From the NCBI GenBank assembly GCA_024138015.1, contig JAMXBB010000011.1:79979403-80043402 (forward strand): a stretch of DNA of 64,000 nucleotides, in the 5' to 3' direction. Made by a program: the position numbers and the translations under genes. The notes under the pieces are model-generated. The model searched no databases. It was not told the DNA's origin and worked only from the letters and a program-made list of their open reading frames with translations. Origin of the DNA: Lumnitzera littorea (Eukaryota > Streptophyta > Magnoliopsida > Myrtales > Combretaceae). Positions 12,468-23,545 of the stretch are shown here, one piece after another (positions within the stretch are counted from its first letter, which is position 1; each line of letters starts with the position of its first letter).

Positions 12468-12620
12468 CATCACACTACTCAGCAAGGATCAGAATAACGT
12501 TAGTGTTGTATCCACCTCCTATTGGAAGCATCATCCAGTTGCCAGGCGTCGTGCTACTAAGCAAGCATTGGAAGAACTTTAGTATTATATTCACCTCCTA
12601 GTGTTTTTCATCAAGCTTAA
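12468..12620 (+). repeat. Two diverged tandem units of about 79 bp
   Basis: CATCACACTACTCAGCAAGG with TATCCACCTCCTATTGG (12468-12546) is repeated as CGTCGTGCTACTAAGCAAG with ATTCACCTCCTAGTG (12547-12620). The units are clearly related but old. The surrounding 12260-12880 region is less AT-rich than its flanks and I do not recognise it. Confidence 0.6.
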
Positions 12621-12917
12621 ATGTGCACCAGATAAGGAGCCTGCGTTAAAATTTCGTATCGAGTCAAGGAGATCCATTTAAGAGTCAAGCATCTGTTCAT
12701 GTACTCCATTATCAACTAGCCAAGAATCATCCCACTAAGGCAAGTCAAGCTTCAGACAAGTATCATCTTAAACGCAAGATGCGAAGCCGGCCCTCGAGAG
12801 CCTGGATGTTTTTTGAGTGTAAGGCCAATACTTAAGGTAATGGCATCATTCGAGTAACCCCGTTCACATCGAGGAAACAATTACCCCTAAATGTACACCA
12901 ACATATCGGAGATGTAA

Positions 12918-13291
12918 ATAGCGTTTAGTTATATAATTTTTATCATATTGGATTGAATAAAAATTTTTGTCTTATGTTCAGTTTATGATTTTACTTGAAG
13001 ATTGAACAAAAAAATTGAATTGATAAACTAAATAAAAAACCTAAATTTTTTCTTATATACATTATAACATAAAAACGAAGTTTACCGTATAAAAACAAAA
13101 ATATTTTATAGTCTCAAAAATACTCTTCTATAATATGATATTGAGTTAATTAATATTATTTTTATTAAATATTTATTTATTTTTTAATATAAATAATTAA
13201 TATTTTTATATAAATCTTGAGTCCAATACTAACAATAAATTTATACTGTTCAATCCTCTGTTTGTTTATCCGATTGCAACCAAACGCTACC
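12918..13291. mobile_element. MITE-like element
   Basis: The ends are imperfect inverted repeats: ATAGCGTTTAGTTA at about 12918 and, reading inward from the other strand, GTAGCGTTTGGTTG at about 13290. The 370-base interior is AT-rich and non-coding. Size and the GCGTTTGGTT-type end fit a MITE of the hAT or PIF/Harbinger type; the flanks are too AT-rich to identify the target duplication. Confidence 0.55.
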
Positions 13292-13299
13292 TAAAATCA

Positions 13300-16200
13300 A
13301 GAAACTAAATGCCTGCATTTGGAAGCAAGCTCCAATCAAGCTTTACACCAAGTATGCAAGGTTACTTAACCTGGTTCCCTTATTGAGGGATTTCAGCAAC
13401 ATTGAGAAGTGCCGGTCGTCCAGGGCCATAATCAAGAAGATAAAATGAGTTGCACCATCCTAGAAGACTTCCTATTAAGCTATATGTAACAAGTTCAAAG
13501 GCGTGCTTCACGCTGTAATCCAGTTCGAATGACGATCTTGCCTTTATGTAGACCATCACAAAATGAAGGTTTTCTTTTTTTTTTTTTTTTTTTTTTGACA
13601 TTCCGAAAAGGTTCGCTCCCTGATGACACGTCATCGCATGATGATGCCACATCTCTTAACACAATGACTTGGAAGGCATTTTTACAGTTTATTATGCCAA
13701 GTAAAGCCATACTGGCATCTATCGGTTTGCAAGATTGTTTGCCATTGCATGTTACATGCTTAGGAATGATGATGCTATGGTTAAGTAACTAAGGAGTGAA
13801 TTCATGTAGAGTTGCTTCAACTCCTTGAGCAAGTTGTACAAGAGCCACTCGTAGCTTAACATCGATGATAGTAGCAAGACTTAGAATTGCTTTAATTCCT
13901 TTCACAAATTAAACGCACACTTTCCTGACAACAAAATTTGATGGTGAGATCGACTTTAACCTCCCGACTATTAAGTAGCCACGCATATGGGAGCACTGCA
14001 GTTAGTCATAAGACTTCAGTCTTAGAAAGACGGTACGAAAGTGCTATCAGATTGTTTTATCTTTGTATTGATAGTTTTGAATCAGCTGAATGCTTAATGA
14101 GCAAAAGAGTGCGATCAATCATCATAGGTTATGAAACACCCCAATCCAGGAAACGATCTAGGCATTTCAAAGGCATTTTAAAGCTCAAGGAAAAAATAGC
14201 AGTTCAAAAATTTTCATCAAATTATTTTCAAAGTTAAAAAAAAAAAAAAAAAAAAAGAGGTACTCTACTAAAATAGCCTTCTTTTAATGAACCAGTATAG
14301 ACATTTAAGTAAGTTATCCATTTAAATATTTTAAAAAGAGTTTTCTAATAATTAAAATAATTTCCAATGATTAAATTAATTTTCTCAAAGTCCTAAATTA
14401 ATTTCTAAAGCCAATTTACTAAAATGACCTTAAATACCCTCAATTATAAAAAAGGCATACTTGTAAATGGAATAAGAAATTATCATGCTTAAAAATTATT
14501 CTGTCATTGACAACTCCACCCCTATTTATCTTAATTAAATGCCTTATGATTTGTCTAGAAAGTGCAATAGGGTAACGGGTCTCTAGTTCAAAGTTAAAGT
14601 GGATAAAAAAAAAACCATTTTAAGAATTAGAGAGAGAAAATAAGCGTTTGAAAAACAAAACACCTCCCTCCATTTCCAAGTGTGACCTGAGCATTTATGG
14701 CTGATCTAAGTGGGTTTTCAAATTTTCTAGATGATTGAAGTGACGATCAAGAGAAATCACAAGATCAATAAGCTAACTGCAAAGTTTAATAGTAAGTATC
14801 TTTTAATCTTTAGCAAATTAAGTTGAATTTTGAGTTAAAGAGCTTAGAGATTTATTACAATCTTGGTTACTAGATTCAATTAGGAGTTGATAAGATATGA
14901 AGAGGCACACTATAGTGGCATGGAGCCTCTTATTGGATAAGTATTCAATCACATTGATTTAAAGTTCGAATTCAAGTACGTATTAGAAGATTTTCCAATT
15001 TATAGTCTTAGTACTGTAAGTAGCTATTAGTTTGTTGATTGGAAGGTGCTTTAAGTATTTTCTCGTTGAGTTTCGGTTTTCAAAAGGACTTAAGAGGATC
15101 TAGAAGCTTAGTTAAAGAATCTCTAAGAAAGTGAGCGATTTATTTTTGAGAATTAGTGTTAATTTGATTTTTAGAAGATTGGGATTATGTTAATTTCATT
15201 TTGCAGTGATAAAATGGGTATGGACATATTTATTGGTACCGTGATTGGTATTGGAGTGTGAATTTGCGGTTATGATTATTGATACATATGTGATTAGTGA
15301 TTGATAATGTTATATGGTGATGATGAAAAATGGTAAATTGAAGAAATGAATTTTAAATTACATGCTTAAGAATTAAGATATTATGATGCATGTTGCGAGT
15401 TCCATGTAGTGTTGTGGGTTTGATTTTTATAATTTTGCTTTGGATGAAATTTGATAAGAATTGTTGAATAATTGGTGATTAAATGATGTGTTAGAATGGG
15501 AGCAAGCTGATGGAAGTTCGTATTTATATTGATATTTCTGGTTGATTTAAGTGTTAAATGGTTGTTTAAAGCTCTAGTCATATTTAGGTTTGATTTGGTA
15601 AAGTTTAGAGATGTTAAGGTCTTAAATTGGGTAGATTTTGGGTGTTTAGGTTTGATTTGATCTTCCAAAAATTTTTCAAAATGTTTGGATGTGTTCTTGA
15701 GTGGTTTGAATGTTCTTGATAGTGCTATTCACACTATTTATGAGTTCATATTGAATATTCAAGTTGACTCATGTTTAAGTAATTTTGTTTCATTGAATGC
15801 TATAATAAGTATTGATTAGTTATTTCTATTATTTAATATTTTGAATTTGAGTCTAAAAATTATTGAGTTACTCAAATGTTAATCATGAACATTTAATTAG
15901 TTTTTGAGAAAATAAACGTTCGATCTAAAATATGTGTCACAATTCATCAAAAACTTGTTTTTTCATAAGATTCAAGATAATTGTTGAATCAAATGAGCTT
16001 AAGTCTCTTAAATTCATTTTGATAATCTACCTCACAAACACAATTGCACATAATTGAATCAAAATATTGGATCAAAAGAGTTTTAAGAACTAGTTTGATA
16101 TTCATTAAAGGATGTTACAAGTGCTAAAAGGTATTTATGGTGATTGATTGATACCTTATAATAACTATAGTAATTAATACTACATTATAGTTGTAGAGGG

Positions 16201-16852
16201 TTGAAAATTGTTATATTAGTTATTAGAATAAACTCATTATTTATTTAGGCTTGACTCTTTAAGTCAGGTGAGCTTAGAATAGGGATTGTTAGACCAGTTT
16301 GTCCATCTCTAATCTTTCTCAGGTAGACTCATACACTTATAAGGAAGGCTACTAGTTTTAGGCCTATTAGCTACCTCATTCTGAATAACCATAAACCAAG
16401 CAAGCTCCATCTCATCCGTTGATTATCTAAATGATCTGGTGGATGCCATCATGCCCATGAGCTTACAATACCCAATATTTCCTCATCATTTAGGAACTCT
16501 TAGAGAGATCAAAGAAATAGTGTTCCACTATAAAAACTTTACTCTTTAAGATCAAATAGCCTTTAGGCAAAGAACTAATCTCATTCCCTCAAGTTACAAA
16601 GTAAATGCTTGAGGTTCCCTAAGGCTGTCTTGTTTGTCACTTATGCATTTTAAACACTGAGATTGCCTGTTTTTCCTCCTTACCTTATTCTCACCTAATC
16701 ATCCCCTCAGGTAACAGTCTCGCTTCATTTCTTTAAAGCCACTTATAGCATGCTACTTATGCAGCACGTACGAAACTACTTCAATCAGACCTTTACATCT
16801 ATAATGGCTAATAATCATAATATAATATTATAATATGTAATTAATTAATTAA
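13300..16852. other. Non-coding stretch, possible LTR-like DNA
   Basis: No gene recognised. A T22-type run lies near 13569-13597 and an A20-type run near 14237-14256. From about 14120 (AAACACCCCAATCC) to about 16300 the sequence has the texture of a long non-coding LTR, but no ends or target duplications could be matched. Open frames at 13938-14237 and 15381-15668 look accidental. Confidence 0.35.
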
Positions 16853-16861
16853 TAGATTTAA

Positions 16862-17036
16862 GGGAAAATTGCAAAAAAAATCCCCTTTACTTTTATGTTG
16901 GTGTAGATTCACCCCCAACTTTACAAATGTAGTTTTCATGCCCTTTAACCTTCAAGAATTGGCACCATTTTAGGAGTATTAGCCCTTTTTTCATTAAAAC
17001 CAATGCATATGCAATGCACATGACCTTAATTTAACA
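16862..17036 (+). repeat. MULE left terminal inverted repeat
   Basis: Reads GGGAAAATTGCAAAAAAAAT at the tip and ends near TTAACAAAAAACCC. It aligns with many mismatches along its length to the reverse complement of 23331-23536. Confidence 0.85.
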
Positions 17037-17898
17037 AAAAACCCAAAAGTACAACAAATCCACCCCCTCCCCTAGCCCTCCTTCCTCTCCCCTTCATCTA
17101 TTAATCAGTATGCAACATAAAAAAACCCTTATTACAGCGTAAAAGAAGAGAAAGAAACACTTAGTGGATGACAAAAATATTGGAAACTTCTCTAAGAAGA
17201 TTCAATATATGCATGAAATCAACCTAGAAGAAATAGGAAAAAAAATTACCCTCAACGATCCATCACAATTTCTCCTACAGAAGTTGAAAAAGGTATCATC
17301 TTTCATGTTTTTGTTCCTATTTATTGTTGTTGCTTATGTTCTTACAAAAGTTGTCCTTATTGTTATTAGGTTATTTACTTTGGTTCTTATTACTTAGTCA
17401 TTCTCCTTTTCTGTCACTATTGTATTAGAGTTTGTTGTCAATGTTGTCGTTATCTGTTGAAATACTATATATATCACTACTGACTTCTTGTTGTTTCTTT
17501 ACTTTCAGTTGCTTTTTCATCTTATCAATATATAAGAGTCTCTTTATTCCTAAACTGTGCATGTGAAAGTTAGATTTTATATGTAAGTCCATAGTCCTTT
17601 TATTATATCTCTATTTGAAATGGCCCCTATGTTGTTTTAGTATATATTGTTATAAGTTAAGGTTTTTTATTGAATAATATTACTTTTAGGATACCTTCAA
17701 TTAAGACTGCCAATAATTGAATATTACATAATAAGAAAAGCACAGCTAATATGACTTGTACTTGTTCTTTTTTTTTTTTCACTTTTAGGAACATGTGGTT
17801 TTTTTAATAATATTTCTAGTTAGAAGTGGACCCTATGTTTGTTATTAATGTATTGTAATGCACTAATATTATCATGTTTTCTCTCTTTTTATATTGTA

Positions 17899-18956
17899 GA
17901 AATGGCAAGAACTACATTATATAACTTCTATGTACACTATAGTAACTATTTCACCCAAGAGCCAAAAACCAATTATGGGAATGGGAGCTTGGAGAGGATA
18001 GAAGGGTCGATTCAAGTGGTTTGACTTTGATTGTTTTGACAAAGGAATTAGTTGGTTGTGGAAGTTTATATTAGAAGTTTTTATTCTATCAATATCTTAG
18101 GAAAGCAATAGATGAGAAAGAAGGGTTTAGTAATCCTCGACAAAGATTTTGATGTTAAGAGTATGATTGTAGCTTATGGCAATAGAAGGGAGATTCACAT
18201 GTATATTGGTAGATATGATTCTCTTCCCGGTGTTAAGGTAAAAGCAAATGCAAATAATGACCTATTTTAGTGTTGAGTCGCTGAACATGATGCTTTGATC
18301 GATAAGGATGTTGATGGAAATTCTAAATCTGACCAAGATAGTGAAACATCTAAATGTAATGTATATGTTGGAAGTGAAGTGTTGAGATCCCCAACAATTT
18401 CAAAAGAAGATATGAAGATTTCAAAAGTGAAGACGGTCTTTTTTTATGAGAATGATTTGGACCATCTTACTTTATTTGTAGAGATGAGATTCATGGATAT
18501 CAAGGCATTCAGAAAAGCTATACATGCATACAATATAAAGCTAAGCTATGATGTCAAATTTATCAAGAATGAGGGGAAGAGCGTCGTTGTTGCATGTAAA
18601 GCAGATTATGGATGGAGATATTATGGAAAGCCTATTCTTAAGGAGGAGATGACATATATGCTTAGAAGACTTGACATGGATCATAGATGTCCCTTTGTCC
18701 ACAAAATGAGTTATTTGACAATGCAATCCTTAGTAGCAAGGTCTGTTGTTTTAATTAGAGATCAACTGGACATCAAGATCAAGACTTTGTAGAATCAAGT
18801 GAAGAGAGATTATAATATCGACATTTCTTGATGGGTGGTCTAACATCGACATTGCTTGATGGATTGTCTATAGGATGAAGTGTATTGCCATGAAGACACT
18901 GTATGGTGATTATGAGGAGCAATATAGCATTTTGTATGATTATTGCCATACTATAC
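17899..18956 (+). pseudogene. MuDR-type transposase, N-terminal part (broken)
   Basis: A first piece begins MARTTLYNFYVHYSNYF at 17899 and soon meets stops. An open stretch at 18295-18792 (165 aa) carries an acidic linker and then the plant MuDR DNA-binding domain at about residues 60-145: LFVEMRFMDIKAFRKAIHAY, then DVKFIKNEGKSVVVACKADY. The domain then loses the normal Cys-His spacing. Past the stop at 18790 the frame resumes as KTLYGDYEEQYSILYDY up to 18951, where a solo LTR interrupts it. A 28-bp tandem duplication (18813-18868) adds further damage. Known: this protein binds the TIRs and cuts DNA. A short upstream frame at 17164-17397 could be an earlier exon or noise. Confidence 0.75.
18813..18868 (+). 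repeat. 28-bp tandem duplication in the transposase relic
   Basis: Units 18813-18840 and 18841-18868 differ at a few bases (TAATATCGACATTTC versus TAACATCGACATTGC). Confidence 0.85.
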
Positions 18957-19220
18957 TGTAAACATCCCATTTTTACCTCCCTCTAATTTTAGGTTTTTAG
19001 AAAATTTAGAAAAAACATTAAAAAATTTAGAAAAATACAAAAAAAAAGTAGAAAAAAAAAAGAAAGAGATTAGATTTTCAGAAATAATTTTCATTTAAAA
19101 TAGGAAAATTTGAAATAACCTTAATATTTTAAATGCCATTTGTGTTGGGTTTTAAATAAAAAAGGGTTTGGGCTAAGAATTAATCTAGCCTAAGTCAGCC
19201 TAGTCCATATATGCAATTTG

Positions 19221-19286
19221 ATTGCATATATGGATAAGGCATAATCTAGCGGAAATTGCATATATGGATAAGGCATAATCTAGCGG
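19221..19286 (+). repeat. 34-bp tandem duplication
   Basis: ATTGCATATATGGATAAGGC continues to AGCGG; the unit at 19221-19254 is repeated exactly at 19255-19286. The second copy runs straight into the tRNA-like module. Confidence 0.95.
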
Positions 19287-19340
19287 CTTGATGGTAAGGT
19301 ACTTGCATATTACATTAGAGATCAAGGGTTCAACTCTTAC
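19280..19340 (+). promoter_or_regulatory. tRNA-like A and B box module in family B LTR
   Basis: CTAGCGGCTTGATGG (A-box-like) is followed about 40 bases later by GGGTTCAACTC (B-box-like, 19326-19336), arranged as in a tRNA gene or SINE head. It lies antisense to the LTR, about 320-380 bases from its 3' end. I see no foldable complete tRNA. Pol III activity is inferred only. Confidence 0.5.
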
Positions 19341-21489
19341 AATGCACGAAAGACGCATTTTCTTTTTTCAACCCAGATTGGATACATGTTCCATATTGAT
19401 TGGTCCATGTATGATGACGTAATGCTACATCATCGTCTCCCAACACCCTAAGAACAACGATGGATCACAAGCTTATCATGTCCAAAAGCTCCATTTTTGA
19501 ACTCTTTTTCGCCACCTCAAATCAAAATCAAGCCAAATAATTGAGGATTAGGAAATCAATACGTAGAATACTAATGAATCAATCCTTTTTTGCATCTAAA
19601 TTGATCCATTTGATTGGTCAAATTCGAGCCCAAAAGTAGAGAAAAATCAACTCCATAACTCAAGCTCCTTGTTGACCGAGTATAGTTGGAAGCTTAGAAT
19701 TGATTTTCGAAGCTTCTTTCCATCATAAATGGCAAGTTTAAGCTCCAATAAACAACTTTTGAATCGCACATTAAAGTGGGTCAAAGGTTGTGCTTTTATT
19801 TTCGAATTCATGGTCGTTCTTGACTTGTTTTCTTCAATTCGAGCTCCAATACTATAAAGTAGATGTCAAATAAGCTTTCTAGACAAGAACCAACTCTCGA
19901 ATCATCCCCTTCAAGCTCCAATCTAAGCTTTCTCTCTCTACATAGCCTATTCATCACCACCCTCTCTCTCTAGAATTCTGCACATTGCATTCATCTTCGA
20001 GCCAAGCTACTACTTGTGTGAGATTCCCCAAGTCCTAAGCTACTAACAACAACCACCCACCAAATACTTAGGGTTTTGGCCAACCTCCACTACAATAAAA
20101 CCCTTGCTACCCCTTGAACCACCATATTGGGTGGTTTTCTTTTTTTTTTTTTTTTACATCACCATACACTTCGCCACTCCTTAAAATCTAAGACCCAACC
20201 ATCATTCGAATGCCAGCAAATACCATACACGTTGGCGGCCACCACCAATTGGCAGCCAACTTCAAAACAACCCCAAACCATTGCCTTTCATTAATGCACA
20301 ATCCTTAGACCCATATTTCCTAATCTAATTTGCATGAAACCAACATCATTGCCTTCTTCTTACTAAGATAAGTACAGTGCAAGTGAATCAAGTCGAGCAA
20401 CTCGACCTAAACCTGAAAGACTAACCTACCCACATTTGTGCTGTAGTTGGTTTGACTCTTCTCTCCTTGTTTTGTTCTTCGTTGTGTTTTATTTTTTATT
20501 TTTTTTCTAATGTATTATTTAGTTGTATATAATTAAAAAAAGACGAAAAAGAAGAAAAAAGAGTAAAAAAAAAAGAAGAAGAGAAAATCCCAAAAAGAGA
20601 AAAAAACAAATATAAAAGAAAAAAAAGGGAATAGAAGGGGAGAAGGCTTTGTTTATTTGGATTTTGCTTCAAGTGAAAATAAAATATAAGGAAAAATAAT
20701 TAAAAAATGTATTGTGTCACTTATAAAGTTTTGTCTTTTTCTTCAAAAATAAAATAAAATGAATCCTTTTCAAATTTAGGAGTTTCTTTAGAATTTCCTA
20801 AGAAAATGATAAAAATTAGGACCCTTCCTCTTAAGTGTTTGTCTTAAATAAAATTAAATAGCTAAAATAGTTAAAGCTGACCATTTTCAAAAGTTAAAAG
20901 AATTCAATGAACTACAAAAAATCTAATCTCTAATAAAGAGTATGTAAGCATTTACAAGGCGATTTAAAAGAGGAAAATCTTTTTATTTTCCCTTTTGTAA
21001 ATAATTTTGATTTGTTATTTTTTGTGCAAATAGAATTAGTTTGTTATAAATGTATAATTAGATAAATGGATATTTTAAAAGATAAAATTACATTCGAAAA
21101 GTCAAAAGTAGTACCTATTAATGGTTTAATAGGGTAACCTCTAAATCCAAAATATTTAGTTTCAAAACTTTTTTTTTTTAAATTAGTCTTATTAAAAGAC
21201 TAGTAGCTAAGTTATAATCAATCCACCCAATTGGTTATTACTTAACTATTTTTCCCAACTCCAATCAGGTAATGACTCCAAAGTTTTTAAAATTAAAAGA
21301 AAACTAAGTTTTTCTTAACTCTTAGTCGAGGGTTAATATTAAACAGGTTAAAATTTAATAATAATCAAGTTAAGGAAAATAAGAAAACTGAAAAAAAATT
21401 CAAGCTCGACATATACTTATGTTAAATAAAAATAGTACCATCAAGTTAAAATTAAGAAGCGACATTCTTAATGCAAATCCTATAATCTA

Positions 21490-21712
21490 GAGAATGTATC
21501 TTTCCATGGATGCAATGAAGGCTGGCTTTGTATGCAAATGTTGACCCTTTATTGGGCTAGATGGTATACGCTTAAAAGGCTCATATGAAAGGCGGTTGTT
21601 AGCAACTGTTGATCATGATGGTAATGACTATATGTTCCCTATAGCTATTGCTGCAACGGAGATCGAGAATTTAGATGCTTGGCAATAGCTTTTAGAGATG
21701 AAATACAATTGC
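21490..21712 (+). pseudogene. MuDR-type transposase, catalytic-domain fragment
   Basis: Continuation of the transposase beyond the inserted LTR. The frame reads AMKAGFVCKC, a stop, then PFIGLDGIRLKGSYERRLLA and VDHDGNDYMFPIAIAATE. This matches the first catalytic Asp region of MULE transposases (IGLDG-LKG, DGN--FPIA). After about 21712 the homology ends: the rest of the DDE domain and the SWIM zinc finger are missing. Confidence 0.8.
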
Positions 21713-22751
21713 CTAATTTTACTTTTTACTATGTGATAAAAGTTAATTTAAATTCTGCAAATGAATTTGATATCTAGAAACATCGTGTCTAATCCATTCC
21801 ATATGTTAAAGTGAAATTGCATAATGCTTATGATTCATGAGAATAGTTTTGCACTTCACAAAAACATAAATATATGGAAATTTGAAAAAATCTTAACTCT
21901 GCCCTTCAATTGTCTTTTCATGTACCTAAGTGATGATATTTCCATTAAGCGAAAATAACCTCTCTAATTCATTACTAGATTCAAGACTAGGAAGAACCTG
22001 CAACCAAAAGACAAGATCATTCTTAAAAGCAAGTTTTTTAGCAATATCCAACATTAAATGTTACAAGAAGGTATAATTTCTAGGTACTCTGAAATTAAAG
22101 CGAGAATAGGCTACCAAGTTTGAAATTCATTGCACCACAAAAATTATCTTCCAAGGGGAAAAAAATGTTCATGCTAAGAATTCAAGATCATCACATCTTA
22201 TCTAAAAGCACCATAAACAAAATTTCACATAGAAGAATCCCTTCCATCATCCAAATTCACATGGATGAATCCATTTCCTTTGAATTCTGTTTCTCAAACT
22301 TCTTTGATTCATATACACTAAATCATGCAATATGTTATGTAACCACCTATTAGTATGCTAAGTGGCTGGAAGATATTCATAGTTTTAATTCCAATATTAG
22401 AAATTATTTTTAAAAAATGAGAAAATAAAAATTAGAAATTTTCACCTATAAAACATTAGATTTTTTTAAAAAAAGAATGAGAAAAAATTAAGATTAATTA
22501 AAAGATGATTTATTTCCATGTAATCGGCTCGAAACTCCTTAGAACTTAATCTGAATCAAACCCAACTAAAGAGAAATTGAATAAAATTTCAAGTATTTGA
22601 AAGTAATGCATATATCAACATGTAGAGAGAGATTGGAGCATAAAGCCTTAGCCTTTCATGAGTAAAATAATCAGATAAGCTTCTATTTTCATCTCATTTG
22701 GAATGAAATCTCTAACATTTAATTATTCAATTAGAATAGGCATGATTTGCT
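21713..22751. other. Interior MULE DNA, unrecognised
   Basis: AT-rich sequence inside the MULE with no recognisable transposase. The open frame at 22120-22353 (77 aa) has no motif and may be chance. Confidence 0.4.
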
Positions 22752-22967
22752 TCAAGTTTAAAACAAGTAAATCAACATATAGACCTTCTTTACATTTTTT
22801 TTTTTCTATAGCCAACAAAGCTATTTGAAACAAAAAGGAGGAAAAAGAGTTATTTTTCATCAAGTTTAAAACAAGTAAATCAACATATAGACCTTCTTTA
22901 CATTTTTTTTTTCTATAGCCAACAAAGCTGTTTGAAATAAAAAGGAGGAAAAAGAGTTATTTTTCAT
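22752..22967 (+). repeat. 108-bp tandem duplication
   Basis: Two units (22752-22859 and 22860-22967), each beginning TCAAGTTTAAAACAAGTAAA, differ by only a few bases, so the duplication is recent compared with the MULE around it. Confidence 0.95.
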
Positions 22968-23330
22968 ACTTTGAATTCTCAACATGTGTGAAATCTACAA
23001 CCAAAGTTATACCACATCAAGAGGTTTTGATAGGTGATCTTATCTCACAGTAGCATAGATACTCCCCACCAAAGATAGGCTGAGATGAAACTTCTAAGTA
23101 TTATGATTTTGCCTTTTCGTTAACTTTTTATAGTGCAAAAATATTAAGGTTAATTAGGGTTTTTTTTTTATTGTTTCATTTTTGGTGATGAACACTTAGG
23201 GTTTTTTCATTTACATAGAAATACTCTTTCTCTCTCTTAGATTACATTTTAACCGAGGTCTAATAATGATAAGAGAAAGGGGGGGGGTGTTGTGGTAGTA
23301 GGGGTTGAAGGTTTAATTTGGGGTTTTTGT

Positions 23331-23536
23331 TAAAATAAAAGTCATGTGCAAAGCACATGTCGTTTAGATTAAAGGGAAAGTGTTAAGTGGACCAACATTG
23401 TTGATTCTTGAAAGTCAAGGGAAGCGAAAACCACACTTGTAAAATTGAGTTTTGGTTTTGGGGGTTGGTGTTCGAATCCACACCAAGATGAAAGTTTGGG
23501 TGTTAGGGGGTAAGGAGGTGAGTTTGCAATTTCTGC
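23331..23536 (-). repeat. MULE right terminal inverted repeat
   Basis: Inverted partner of 16862-17036. The tip, read from the minus strand, is GCAGAAATTGCAAACTCACC. Confidence 0.85.
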
Positions 23537-23545
23537 TAGGTTTAT

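Larger units (their letters stand above)
18957..21411 (-). mobile_element. Solo LTR, family B, inserted in the MULE
   Basis: On the minus strand the element starts TGTCGAGCTTGAA (from 21411) and ends ATGTTTACA (18957), so it has TG and CA ends. Perfect TATAC target duplications flank it (18952-18956 and 21412-21416). Blocks such as AATTGGGTGGATTGATTATA are shared with 57739-60275 (same family, opposite orientation) and, less completely, with 26192-28517. No retroviral coding sequence is present, so it is LTR only. It splits the MULE transposase gene, showing it arrived after the MULE. Confidence 0.85.
16862..23536 (+). mobile_element. Mutator-like element (MULE), decayed
   Basis: The left terminal inverted repeat (16862 to about 17036, starting GGGAAAATTGCAAA) pairs with the right one (about 23331-23536, reading inward GCAGAAATTGCAAA). 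Both TIRs share blocks such as TTGGTGT-GATTC, TTTACAA-TG-GTTTTC and CTTTCAAGAAT. Flanking nonamers TAGATTTAA (16853-16861) and TAGGTTTAT (23537-23545) match at 7 of 9 positions, fitting the 9-bp target duplication of Mutator elements. Inside are fragments of a MuDR-type transposase gene, a family B solo LTR and a 108-bp tandem duplication. It is immobile by itself. Confidence 0.85.

Noticed and set aside
19280..19340. True tRNA genes at the A/B box modules
   Set aside because: No complete cloverleaf, anticodon arm or acceptor pairing seen; listed only as tRNA-like promoter modules.
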